NCBI GenBank assembly: GCA_023512345.1
Contig: JAILZT010000009.1
Coordinates: 1-64,000 of the forward strand
From: Paenibacillus sp.
GTDB lineage: Bacteria; Bacillota; Bacilli; Paenibacillales; Paenibacillaceae
Direction of reading: 5' to 3'
DNA: 64,000 bases
This document shows, in pieces, positions 18,897 to 26,735 of the stretch (the first letter of the stretch is position 1; every line of letters starts with the position of its first letter). The position numbers and the translations under genes were made by a program. Under the pieces are notes generated by a model. The model worked only from the letters and a program-made list of their open reading frames with translations. It ran no database searches and was not told where the DNA came from.

Positions 18897-19634
18897 ATGT
18901 CTTCTTTTATTGTGTATCCGGCAATTGATATCCGGGATGGGAAATGTGTCAGATTGAAGCAAGGGGATTACAACCAGGAAACAGTCTACAATGACAGTCC
19001 TGTAGCCGTAGCAAAATCATGGGAGGAGCAGGGGGGACAATTTATTCACCTTGTAGATCTGGACGGTGCCAAAGCTGGCTATCCAGTCAATGATGCTATA
19101 ATAGGCGCGATTGCTGCCAAAGCAAATGTTCCTGTTCAAGTAGGCGGCGGTCTGCGTAGTCTTGCAGATGTCGAAAAGCTGCTGGGTCTCGGTGTGAGTC
19201 GTGTAATCATCGGTACAGCGGCTATCAACGATCGTGAATTTACCGAGGCAGTCTTAGCCAAGTATGGAGATAAGGTAGCTATCGGGATTGATGCCCGCAA
19301 CGGATTCGTAGCAACGCACGGTTGGTTGAACACCTCCGAAACCCGTGCAGAGGATTTGGCTAAGCACTTGGCCTCCAAAGGTGCTGAGACTTTTATTTAC
19401 ACCGACATTTCCCGTGATGGAATGATGCAGGGCCCGAATGTGGAGGGTATTCTTTCTATGGCTGCCGCCAGCGGCAAAACGGTTATAGCTTCCGGTGGAG
19501 TGACCACCATGGATGATCTGCTGCGCCTTAATGTACATAGTGCTAGCGGTATTGGCGGAGCTATTGTTGGAAAAGCGCTGTATACAGGTAACATTGATCT
19601 CGCTGAAGCGCTGCAGGCGCTAGGGCAGAAGTAA
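18897..19634 (+). CDS. hisA: ProFAR isomerase HisA
   Basis: TIM-barrel isomerase opening the ribose of ProFAR to PRFAR. The 245 residues include YPAIDIRDGKCVRL with the N-terminal catalytic Asp, the GGGLRS phosphate loop, IYTDISRDGMMQGPN with the second Asp and the IASGGVTTMDD loop. ATG 18897 follows GCGGGGAACG; a TTG one codon earlier is also possible. A 428-base non-coding gap follows before hisF, unusual for this operon. Confidence 0.95.
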   Translation: MSSFIVYPAIDIRDGKCVRLKQGDYNQETVYNDSPVAVAKSWEEQGGQFIHLVDLDGAKAGYPVNDAIIGAIAAKANVPVQVGGGLRSLADVEKLLGLGVSRVIIGTAAINDREFTEAVLAKYGDKVAIGIDARNGFVATHGWLNTSETRAEDLAKHLASKGAETFIYTDISRDGMMQGPNVEGILSMAAASGKTVIASGGVTTMDDLLRLNVHSASGIGGAIVGKALYTGNIDLAEALQALGQK

Positions 19635-20062
19635 CATCGGCCACAAACCTTTAGAGGACTTAATTTAAGGTTTAGTTGTATTTCGTACAATTATTTACTA
19701 CCCTATTTTTAGGCCGGATTCATGGATTTAGTTGTACGAAATACAGTTAAAGTACATTTCCCTCATTCAAATGGTCAAATAGATGTACTTTGCTTGTCGC
19801 CCCGAAGGGACCAAAAACGTGGAAAACGAGGGTCTTTGAGTGGATTTTAGTCTTTATGATTTGCTCTTGCAGGAGCTCAAATAGTTCAAGCGGTCCCGTA
19901 GGGATTAGCGATTTTAGCATATTGTAACTTAGGAGCACCTTTGTCCCGCTTACCCCAATGTTCCGGGTGTCCAGAGGGCTGGGGCCCTTGGGGTCCCCCT
20001 TGGCTAAGGGGGATTTAGGGGGATCGAAAAAAAGCCTTTGCAATAAAGGAGGATTTGTAATT
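19635..20062 (+). repeat. Non-coding, repeat-built gap between hisA and hisF
   Basis: Three nested structures are visible. An inverted repeat TGTATTTCGTACAA (19677-19690) / TTGTACGAAATACA (19732-19745); a second one AAAGTACAT (19749-19757) / ATGTACTTT (19783-19791); and at 19995-20012 the hairpin CCCCCTTGGCTAAGGGGG inside a block that, translated, reads PLAKGDLGG, a peptide widely seen as a mistranslated DNA repeat. The hisF ribosome site lies at the end of this block. No coding sequence is supported on either strand. Confidence 0.75.
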
Positions 20063-20821
20063 ATGCTGGCAAAACGCATTATACCCTGTCTGGATGTAAA
20101 AGATGGGCGGGTCGTCAAAGGAGTCAACTTTGTAAATCTGCGTGATGCCGGGGATCCGGTAGAGCTGGCTGCGATATATGACCGCGAGGGCGCAGATGAG
20201 CTAGTGTTTTTGGACATATCCGCATCGGTAGAGGGACGGGCAACAATGGTTGAGGTTGTACGCCAGACGGCTGGGGAGATAGCCATTCCTTTTACGGTTG
20301 GGGGAGGGATATCGACGCCCGAGGATATGAAGAGGATTTTACGCGCCGGTGCTGACAAAATCGGGATTAATACAGCCGCTGTAACTAATCCTCAGCTTAT
20401 TTTGGAAGGCGCCCGTCGATTTGGTTCACAATGTATTGTGGTAGCAATAGATGCCAAATATAATGAGAGTTGGGGCGAATGGGAAGTGTACACACATGGT
20501 GGACGTAAACCGTCTGGCATACGTGCGCTGACTTGGGCCAAAGAGGTTGAAAAACTAGGTGCAGGCGAGATTCTTTTGACCAGTATGGATGCTGATGGTA
20601 CGAAGGATGGCTTCGATTTGAAGCTGACGTCGGCAGTGTGTGATCTGCTGGGGATTCCGGTTATAGCTTCGGGAGGAGCCGGCAAGAAGGATCATTTCTA
20701 TGATGTATTTACGAAGGGTAAAGCGGATGCCGGATTGGCGGCCACGATTTTTCATTATAAAGAAATTGCTATAAATGATTTAAAAGCAGATTTGAAGCTA
20801 AAAGGGGTGGAGATCCGATGA
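20063..20821 (+). CDS. hisF: Imidazole glycerol phosphate synthase cyclase HisF
   Basis: TIM-barrel lyase that with HisH makes imidazole glycerol phosphate and AICAR. The 252 residues include the start [20 protein letters not shown], the GGGIST and [11 protein letters not shown] phosphate loops and the catalytic Asp pair in CLDV and [13 protein letters not shown]. The frame is open 105 bases further upstream into the repeat, but AAAGGAGGA at 20045-20053 and family homology set the start at 20063. Its stop overlaps the hisI start (ATGA). Confidence 0.95.
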   Translation: MLAKRIIPCLDVKDGRVVKGVNFVNLRDAGDPVELAAIYDREGADELVFLDISASVEGRATMVEVVRQTAGEIAIPFTVGGGISTPEDMKRILRAGADKIGINTAAVTNPQLILEGARRFGSQCIVVAIDAKYNESWGEWEVYTHGGRKPSGIRALTWAKEVEKLGAGEILLTSMDADGTKDGFDLKLTSAVCDLLGIPVIASGGAGKKDHFYDVFTKGKADAGLAATIFHYKEIAINDLKADLKLKGVEIR

Positions 20822-21540
20822 GTCAAGAGAGAGAGAATACTACCCTAAGCCGGGAAGAGATTCTGGGAGAAATTAAGTGGAACGAAGCGGGCCTAGTACC
20901 CGTGATTGTTCAAGATGATACTAGTCTTGAAGTTTTAATGCTTGCTTATATGAACGCTGAATCCTTGCGTCTGTCGCTGGAGAGCGGGCAAACGTGGTTT
21001 TGGAGCCGGTCCAGAAGTGAGCTGTGGCATAAAGGCGCTACCTCGGGCAATACACAAGCTATTACTTCCGTTTATTATGATTGTGATGCGGATACATTGC
21101 TTGTTAAGGTTACGTCGGAAGGACCTGCTTGTCATACAGGGGCAACCTCATGCTTCTATCGTGAAATTCCCTTGAATAGCGAACAGGGTGCAGAAACTAG
21201 TGCCCAAGCTCCTCAAACCTCAACAAACAACATCGACGGTGAACGTTTTGCTGTCTTGGGTGAGCTGGAGCGGGTTATTGCTGAGCGTGAAAAGGAACGT
21301 CCTGAAGGTGCTTATACTACTTATTTATTTGATAAAGGTGTAGATAAAATTCTGAAAAAGGTCGGCGAGGAAGCTTCCGAGACAATCATCGCTGCCAAAA
21401 ATAAAGATAATGCTGAGCTGCGCCTTGAAATCAGCGATCTGATGTACCATCTGTTGGTACTGCTGCAGGAGCGCAAGCTTCCATTGGATGATATTATGAC
21501 AGAGCTTAACGCTCGCCATGAGCGTCCGCGCCGCGACTAG
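20818..21540 (+). CDS. hisI: Bifunctional phosphoribosyl-AMP cyclohydrolase / phosphoribosyl-ATP pyrophosphatase HisIE
   Basis: Fusion of steps two and three of histidine synthesis. HisI domain at residues ~15-120 with VLMLAYMN, the metal-binding [12 protein letters not shown] and [13 protein letters not shown]; then a Gln/Thr-rich linker (~residues 120-145); then the HisE all-helical domain with [19 protein letters not shown]. It is 240 residues and coupled to hisF by a four-base overlap. Confidence 0.95.
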   Translation: MSQERENTTLSREEILGEIKWNEAGLVPVIVQDDTSLEVLMLAYMNAESLRLSLESGQTWFWSRSRSELWHKGATSGNTQAITSVYYDCDADTLLVKVTSEGPACHTGATSCFYREIPLNSEQGAETSAQAPQTSTNNIDGERFAVLGELERVIAEREKERPEGAYTTYLFDKGVDKILKKVGEEASETIIAAKNKDNAELRLEISDLMYHLLVLLQERKLPLDDIMTELNARHERPRRD

Positions 21541-21563
21541 ATAGAACGAAGGGAGCCTCTTTC

Positions 21564-22391
21564 ATGCATATCGATTATCATACTCACCACGAGCGCTGCG
21601 GTCATGCGATAGGCAAGCTGGAAGAGTACGTCCAGCGCGGCATTGAGCTTGGTCTAGAGCAGTTGGGGCTGTCCGACCACCTTCCGCTGATCCATGTGGA
21701 CCCGGCTGCGTATTATCCGGAAATGGCGATGCCGCTCGCGGAACTTCCCCGGTATGTAGAGGAATGTCTCATGCTGAAGGAGCGTTACCGGGGGATAATC
21801 GACCTGAAGGTGGGGCTGGAGGCTGATTATATAGAAGGTTACGAGGAGGTAATTCGTGACCTGTTAGCCGCCTATCCATGGGATTATCTTATTGGTTCTG
21901 TTCACTTTTTAGGGGAATGGGACATTACCGATTTCCGTCAGGTCCAGGGTTGGGAAGGTAAGGATGTTCTGGAGGTCTATCGACGCTACTATGACGCTGT
22001 AAGTAAATCTGCAACATCTGGATTATATGATATTATAGGACATATAGATGTCATCAAACGCTTCGGTTATGTCCCGGATACTGAAGAGGGTCTAGCTGAG
22101 GTTAGAGAGCTTGAACTTGGTGCTCTGAAAAAGATAGCAACCAGTGGAATGGCTATGGAGCTGAATGCTTCGGGACTTACGAAGCCCTGCAAAGAAATGT
22201 TCCCGGCGTCACATGTGCTGAAGAAAGCCTTAGAGCTAGGCATACCGCTTACACTAGGATCGGATGCACATGACCCAGCGAAGCTGGGTGAGGGTCTGCC
22301 CGAAGCTCGCAGGCAGCTGTGGGAGACAGGATTTCGGGAGCTCGCTGTATTTGAAGGCCGCCGAAGAACCATGGTTCCTTTTAAGCTATAA
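21564..22391 (+). CDS. hisJ: Histidinol-phosphatase HisJ (PHP family)
   Basis: Metal-dependent PHP phosphatase making histidinol. The 275 residues begin MHIDYHTHHERCGHA, with the first metal motif HTHxxxC, then SDHLPL, GSVHFLG, IIGHIDVIKRFG and the terminal LGSDAHDP, all standard PHP ligands. It completes the pathway that the monofunctional HisB leaves open. It begins 23 bases after hisI with GGGAGCC as ribosome site. Confidence 0.93.
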   Translation: MHIDYHTHHERCGHAIGKLEEYVQRGIELGLEQLGLSDHLPLIHVDPAAYYPEMAMPLAELPRYVEECLMLKERYRGIIDLKVGLEADYIEGYEEVIRDLLAAYPWDYLIGSVHFLGEWDITDFRQVQGWEGKDVLEVYRRYYDAVSKSATSGLYDIIGHIDVIKRFGYVPDTEEGLAEVRELELGALKKIATSGMAMELNASGLTKPCKEMFPASHVLKKALELGIPLTLGSDAHDPAKLGEGLPEARRQLWETGFRELAVFEGRRRTMVPFKL

Positions 22392-22415
22392 AATTATTTA
22401 TTACAGGAGGGCATT

Positions 22416-23366
22416 ATGGAGCGTCATCAACTGCGTATTTTTTCCGGTTCGTCGAATCCGAAGCTTGCTGCAGACATTGCGGCCCGGCTGGGTGTGGAAC
22501 TAGGGCAGATTAAACTGTCCCGCTTCATGAGCGGCGAGATTTATGTGCATTACGAAGAGAGCATCCGGAACAGTGACGTTTTTTTGGTGCAATCCCTGTC
22601 CCATCCCATTAATGAGATGTTCGTAGAGCTGTTGGTCATGATTGATGCGGCAAAGAGAGCCTCAGCACGAACGGTCAACATCATTGTGCCGTATTATGGT
22701 TATGCCAGACAGGAACGTAAATCTGCTCCGCGGGAGCCTATTTCCGCCAAAATGGTTGCCGATGTATTAACAACAGCAGGGGCTACACGGGTCATAACAA
22801 TTGATTTACATGCTGCTGCGATTCAAGGATTCTTTAATATTCCAGTCGATCATATGACAGCATTGGATTTGATTAGCGGACATTTGAAGCTGAAGGGTCT
22901 TACCGATCTGGTCGTTGTATCTCCGGATGCAGGCCGTGCCTCTATGGCTGAGAAGCTGGCTAATCGGTTGAATTCGCCATTTGCGATTATGATCAAGACA
23001 AGACCGGCTCATAATGAATCGGTAATTACGCATGTCATTGGAGATGTAGAGGGACGAACCCCAATCATTATTGAAGATCTGATCGATACGGGGACCACCA
23101 TAGTCAACGTGGTGGAGAGCTTAAAAGAAAGAGGCGCCAAGAACAGTATTGTCTGCGCAACGCACGGACTGTTCTCAGGACCTGCTCTGGAGCGATTAGA
23201 GCATCCGGCAATTGACGAGGTAGTTATCACAGACTCCATCCTCCTGCCAGAAGATCATTCCAGCCGGTTCACGGTTTTATCTGTGGCACCGATGCTGGCG
23301 CAGGCTACACGCATCATTATTGAAGGCGGATCTATTGATAAACTGTTCAGAGACGCGGGAATTTAA
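22416..23366 (+). CDS. prs: Ribose-phosphate pyrophosphokinase paralogue (PRPP synthase)
   Basis: Makes PRPP, the co-substrate of HisG, from ribose 5-phosphate and ATP. The 316 residues contain VPYYGYARQERK, the catalytic DLHA, and the PRPP-binding loop EDLIDTGTTI. Compared with the canonical Bacillus Prs as I recall it, the pyrophosphate/metal motif SPDHGG appears as SPDAGR and KRRP as KTRP, so this looks like a divergent second copy serving histidine synthesis; the usual prs would sit next to glmU elsewhere. ATG 22416 has ACAGGAGGG upstream. The terminator overlaps the end of the gene. Confidence 0.88.
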   Translation: MERHQLRIFSGSSNPKLAADIAARLGVELGQIKLSRFMSGEIYVHYEESIRNSDVFLVQSLSHPINEMFVELLVMIDAAKRASARTVNIIVPYYGYARQERKSAPREPISAKMVADVLTTAGATRVITIDLHAAAIQGFFNIPVDHMTALDLISGHLKLKGLTDLVVVSPDAGRASMAEKLANRLNSPFAIMIKTRPAHNESVITHVIGDVEGRTPIIIEDLIDTGTTIVNVVESLKERGAKNSIVCATHGLFSGPALERLEHPAIDEVVITDSILLPEDHSSRFTVLSVAPMLAQATRIIIEGGSIDKLFRDAGI

Positions 23367-23387
23367 AATTCCCCGTCTTTTTTTTAT
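23350..23387 (+). terminator. Terminator of the his operon
   Basis: AGACGCGGGAATTT / AAATTCCCCGTCT stem, overlapping the last codons and the TAA stop of prs, followed by eight or more T. Confidence 0.88.
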
Positions 23388-23458
23388 GTTTACAGCTTTT
23401 TTCTCTGAATTTGGTGTGTATAAAGCGGCCTTGCATTGGAGAATCCTGCCCACACTTG

Positions 23459-23467
23459 TGGTATACT
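23459..23467 (+). promoter_or_regulatory. Extended -10 promoter before the TPR gene
   Basis: TGGTATACT is an extended -10 box (TG, one base, TATACT). No clear -35 is seen at 17 bases. It would start a leader RNA of about 120 bases. Confidence 0.5.
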
Positions 23468-23479
23468 GTGTGAAGACAG

Positions 23480-23593
23480 CCGTAACCAAAATTGGGAACG
23501 GTGCAGCGTAAAGTTTGGAGAACCGGCAGCCGAAAGGCACCGACCTCCTATTTTTCGTGAGGAAGGAAGCTTACAAGGAGGTGCCTTGCTTCC
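23480..23593 (+). promoter_or_regulatory. Structured leader with attenuator-like and ribosome-site-masking alternatives
   Basis: First hairpin CCGTAACC/GGGAACGG at 23480-23501. Second, GGAG..CGG..GCC-GAAA-GGC.CCG..CTCC at 23517-23548, followed by TATTTTT: terminator-like. Third, the 3' arm GGCAC(CG)ACCTCC (23536-23548) can instead pair with GGAGGTGCC (23577-23585), which contains the ribosome site of the TPR gene. The second and third are mutually exclusive. No known riboswitch family was recognised. Confidence 0.5.
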
Positions 23594-25333
23594 ATGATTG
23601 AGAGAACTTCAGAGAATGATGTGGGCAACGGCAAGGTTATTCCCATCACTCTGGATGCCAATTTTTTCTTTGAAAGAGCCGTCCGATCACTGGATCGCTT
23701 TCAATATGATAAGGCATTAAAAAATTTTCGCAAAGCTGTAGAGTATGAACCGTATAATCCGGTCAATCATTGTAACGTGGCGGGTATATTATCTGAGATG
23801 GGCAATTATGAGGCTTCCAATGATATTTTGTCTCATGTGCTTGAGAATATTGACTCCAATTTGACAGAGTGCCATTTCTATATGGCTAATAATTTTGCTA
23901 ATATGGATAACTTTGAGGAAGCCGAACGTTGTCTCGTGAAGTACCTTGAAGAGGATGTGAACGGCGATTACCTGTCGGAATCAGAAGAGCTTATGGAGCT
24001 TCTAAACTATGAGCTCGACCGCCCAGCCCCTCTTCACCGGATTAGAAGCCGGGAAGGTGTAGTGGAGCATGATCGTGCTCGCGCGCTCCTAGAGGAAGGT
24101 AAGTTCACAGAAGCGGTGAGGCTCCTAGAGGAGATCATTCAGAGTACGCCTGACTTTTTGGCGGCGCATAACAATCTGGCTTTGGCGTACTTTTATATGG
24201 GACGCTTCGGCAAAGCAAAGGAATCAATTGAGCGGGTCCTTGACCTAGCACCGGGAGATTTACACGCACTCTGCAATTTGGCCATTTTCTTGCAGTATGA
24301 AGGGGCCCATGAGCAGCTGGAAAGATTGCTAGGCATGCTTGAGGCAACCATACCCTTCCATCAGGAACATGTATTTAAACTTGCAACAACAATGGGCATT
24401 TTGGGTCGCCATAGAATCGCTTATGGTCATTTCCGCCGCTTGCTGAAGGATGAAGAAGTCGGTGGCGATGCGGGTCTTTATCATTATTGTGCAGCAGCTG
24501 CCTGCAACAGCGGACTTTATTTGGAAGCGCAGCGCTGTTGGCGGCAGGTGGGTAAGCTGGATCCGGAATCTGTAGTCCCGCGATTCTATCTGGCACAGCT
24601 TGAGCAAGCTCAGAAGGATCATAGACCGATTCCCCCAGTGAGCTATAACTACCAGCTGCCTTTTCAAGAGCAGTTGAAGCTGTGGAAGGATAACAAAGGC
24701 AGCTTTGCCGATGAAGTTCGAACCAATCCTTTGATCCGTTCGTCCTTTTTCTGGGCGCTTCGCTACGGAGATGCCAATACGAAGCTGCAGGTCACACAGG
24801 CCCTAAGATGGATTGAGGATGAAGAGATGTCCGAGGTTCTAAGAGCCATTGTGGAAGAGCAGCCCATACAGGAGGATAAGCTTCAAGAGGCAGCCCTGTT
24901 TAGTCTGCAAAGACTTACGGGTAAGGATTCAGATACAGAACCTCTTTTGGGAGAGGAACAAATCTCCAATGCACGTCCTAAAGTGCAACCTGAGTGGAAA
25001 GACGACTGGCAAAGAATTATCGATCAGACCGTCGGTATGATGGATAGAAGATACGATCCAGCTCAGAAAAAAGCTGCAGAATTACTATGGAAGCAATTTG
25101 TGGGCAATCTATATCCGGACGTTCCTTTTTTCCGCCATGCGGAGGGTTGGTGTGCCGCCTTGGAGTATTTAATTGCGAAGCTGCATCATCGACCGGTAAC
25201 CTTTAGAGAAGTGGCGCAGCGCTATGAAGTTTCACCTTCAATGGTAAGCCGTTATGTAAGGCGTATAGAAGAAGAGTGCGATATCAAGGAAAGTATGACA
25301 GACAGTTTCCCACCTTTTACTGAAAACATATAA
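23594..25333 (+). CDS. Tetratricopeptide-repeat protein with C-terminal helix-turn-helix
   Basis: A 579-residue cytoplasmic protein, similar in position and type to YvcD beside trxB in Bacillus. TPR units are visible at about residues 25-125 (YDKALKNFRKAVEYEPYNPV) and 155-260 (FTEAVRLLEEIIQSTPDFLA, FGKAKESIERVLDLAPGDL), with more degenerate ones to ~360. The last 50 residues contain a probable helix-turn-helix (VTFREVAQRYEVSPSMVSRY followed by VRRIEEE). TPRs suggest protein binding; the HTH suggests DNA binding, but no target is known. ATG 23594 is 12 bases from GGAGG, a long spacing, and that site lies in a possible RNA switch. Confidence 0.8.
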   Translation: MIERTSENDVGNGKVIPITLDANFFFERAVRSLDRFQYDKALKNFRKAVEYEPYNPVNHCNVAGILSEMGNYEASNDILSHVLENIDSNLTECHFYMANNFANMDNFEEAERCLVKYLEEDVNGDYLSESEELMELLNYELDRPAPLHRIRSREGVVEHDRARALLEEGKFTEAVRLLEEIIQSTPDFLAAHNNLALAYFYMGRFGKAKESIERVLDLAPGDLHALCNLAIFLQYEGAHEQLERLLGMLEATIPFHQEHVFKLATTMGILGRHRIAYGHFRRLLKDEEVGGDAGLYHYCAAAACNSGLYLEAQRCWRQVGKLDPESVVPRFYLAQLEQAQKDHRPIPPVSYNYQLPFQEQLKLWKDNKGSFADEVRTNPLIRSSFFWALRYGDANTKLQVTQALRWIEDEEMSEVLRAIVEEQPIQEDKLQEAALFSLQRLTGKDSDTEPLLGEEQISNARPKVQPEWKDDWQRIIDQTVGMMDRRYDPAQKKAAELLWKQFVGNLYPDVPFFRHAEGWCAALEYLIAKLHHRPVTFREVAQRYEVSPSMVSRYVRRIEEECDIKESMTDSFPPFTENI

Positions 25334-25357
25334 AACCCTTGTGAGGAGGCCACTGCT

Positions 25358-26311
25358 ATGTACAAAACAATTGTAATCGGAACAGGTCCTGCCGGGCTGA
25401 CAGCAGCCATTTATTTGGCTCGTGCCAACTTGAATCCACTGGTGATTGAAGGCTTACAACCAGGGGGACAACTGACAACCACGACTGAAGTAGAGAACTT
25501 TCCTGGCTTTCCGGATGGGATTCTAGGTCCTGATCTCATGGATAACATGCGCAAGCAGGCTGAACGATTTGGTGCCGAATTCAAGAATGGCTGGGTGGAC
25601 TCCGTGGATTTCTCTAAGCGGCCTTTTAAAGTAACAGTAGATGGATTAGGAGTACTTGAAGCTGAGTCTGTCATTATCTCGACAGGTGCTTCGGCCAGAT
25701 ACCTTGGAATTCCAGGGGAGCAAGAGAATGTGGGTCGCGGGGTCAGCACATGTGCTACCTGTGACGGGTTTTTCTTCCGCGGCAAAAAGATTATCGTAGT
25801 AGGCGGAGGAGACTCAGCGATGGAGGAAGCCAGCTTCCTTACCCGGTTTGCCTCTAATGTAACCTTGGTGCACCGTCGTCCGGAGCTTCGTGCTTCCAAG
25901 ATCATGCAGGATCGTGCACGTGATAACAATAAGGTATCGTGGGCGCTTAATCGTACTCCTCTTGAGGTTTCTGTAGGAGATACAGGTGTGAATGGCTTGA
26001 AGGTTCGTAACAATGAGACAGGACTCGAAGAGCTTGTTGAAGCGGACGGTGTTTTTGTAGCTATTGGACATACGCCGAATACATCTTTCCTAGGTGGACA
26101 GTTAACAACAGATGCCAATGGTTATCTTGTGGTCACCCCAGGAACAACGGAGACGAATATACCTGGTGTATTTGCATGTGGAGATGTACAGGATACCCGT
26201 TACCGCCAAGCTATTTCAGCTGCAGGAACAGGTTGTATGGCTGCTATGGATGCTGAGAAATACCTTGAAGGCAGTATGGTGCATGACTGGAGCGAATCGC
26301 TGGATAAATAA
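25358..26311 (+). CDS. trxB: Thioredoxin reductase TrxB
   Basis: NADPH-dependent FAD enzyme that reduces thioredoxin. The 317 residues contain the FAD motif [14 protein letters not shown] at the N terminus, the redox-active CATC at residues 132-135, the NADPH motif [10 protein letters not shown] followed by HRRPELRAS, and the C-terminal FAD motif [10 protein letters not shown]. It follows the TPR gene by 24 bases, with TGAGGAGG as ribosome site. A terminator follows. Confidence 0.96.
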   Translation: MYKTIVIGTGPAGLTAAIYLARANLNPLVIEGLQPGGQLTTTTEVENFPGFPDGILGPDLMDNMRKQAERFGAEFKNGWVDSVDFSKRPFKVTVDGLGVLEAESVIISTGASARYLGIPGEQENVGRGVSTCATCDGFFFRGKKIIVVGGGDSAMEEASFLTRFASNVTLVHRRPELRASKIMQDRARDNNKVSWALNRTPLEVSVGDTGVNGLKVRNNETGLEELVEADGVFVAIGHTPNTSFLGGQLTTDANGYLVVTPGTTETNIPGVFACGDVQDTRYRQAISAAGTGCMAAMDAEKYLEGSMVHDWSESLDK

Positions 26312-26341
26312 TAAGACTCTACCTATACGGTAACATTAAGT

Positions 26342-26378
26342 CGAGGCCTTGATTTTCAAGGAACCTCGGCTTTTTTTG
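26342..26378 (+). terminator. Terminator after trxB
   Basis: CGAGGccTTGA / TCAAggaaCCTCG imperfect stem followed by a run of seven T. Confidence 0.8.
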
Positions 26379-26393
26379 TAACTTTTTGGAGTT

Positions 26394-26409
26394 AGTGATT
26401 AGAATCACA
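26394..26409. promoter_or_regulatory. FNR/CRP-type box upstream of the DUF1858-DUF438 genes
   Basis: AGTGATTAGAATCACA matches TGTGA-N6-TCACA at nine of ten defined positions. It lies 82 bases before the ATG of the DUF1858 gene, a normal distance for FNR activation. Confidence 0.65.
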
Positions 26410-26441
26410 ATCGCCCTATTTTGCCTATGCTAATCTGAGAT

Positions 26442-26456
26442 TGAGAATAATTCTCA
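26442..26456. promoter_or_regulatory. Fur/PerR-type 7-1-7 box
   Basis: TGAGAATAATTCTCA is a perfect inverted repeat differing from TGATAATNATTATCA at two symmetric positions. It sits just before the ribosome site of the DUF1858 gene, suggesting repression by Fur, PerR or Zur. Confidence 0.65.
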
Positions 26457-26475
26457 TGTCGAAGGAGAGAGTTTC

Positions 26476-26703
26476 ATGGAAAAAGTGCTGAAGTTGGAGG
26501 AATCCATATTTGAATTGGTAAGCCGGCATCCAGAAGCCATAGAAATTATGGTAGAGCTAGGCTTCCGGGATATTGCCAAACCGGGTATGCTGCAGACTGC
26601 CGGCCGTTTCATGACCTTGTCCAAAGGCATCAAACTTAAAAAAATGGACATAAATACCGTCAAGCTGACGTTTCAGCGTTATGGCTTCGAGGTTCTTGAA
26701 TAG
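26476..26703 (+). CDS. DUF1858-domain protein
   Basis: A 75-residue protein of the DUF1858 type, with the LxSxExxxxxPExxxIxxxxGFxxIAxPxM pattern (LVSRHPEAIEIMVELGFRDI). Such domains accompany DUF438/hemerythrin and ScdA-like iron-sulfur repair proteins. It is followed 32 bases later by the DUF438 gene, so they form a pair. Upstream lie an FNR-type and a Fur-type box. Ribosome site GAAGGAGAG at 26461-26469. The biochemical role is unknown; oxygen, iron or nitric oxide response is inferred from context. Confidence 0.85.
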   Translation: MEKVLKLEESIFELVSRHPEAIEIMVELGFRDIAKPGMLQTAGRFMTLSKGIKLKKMDINTVKLTFQRYGFEVLE

Positions 26704-26735
26704 ATCATCTGTTATATAAAAAGGAGCGAATAAAA

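Noticed and set aside
19747..20358. 203-residue minus-strand frame over the hisA-hisF gap and hisF
   Set aside because: Overlaps hisF and the repeat block; contains the [13 protein letters not shown] spurious peptide.
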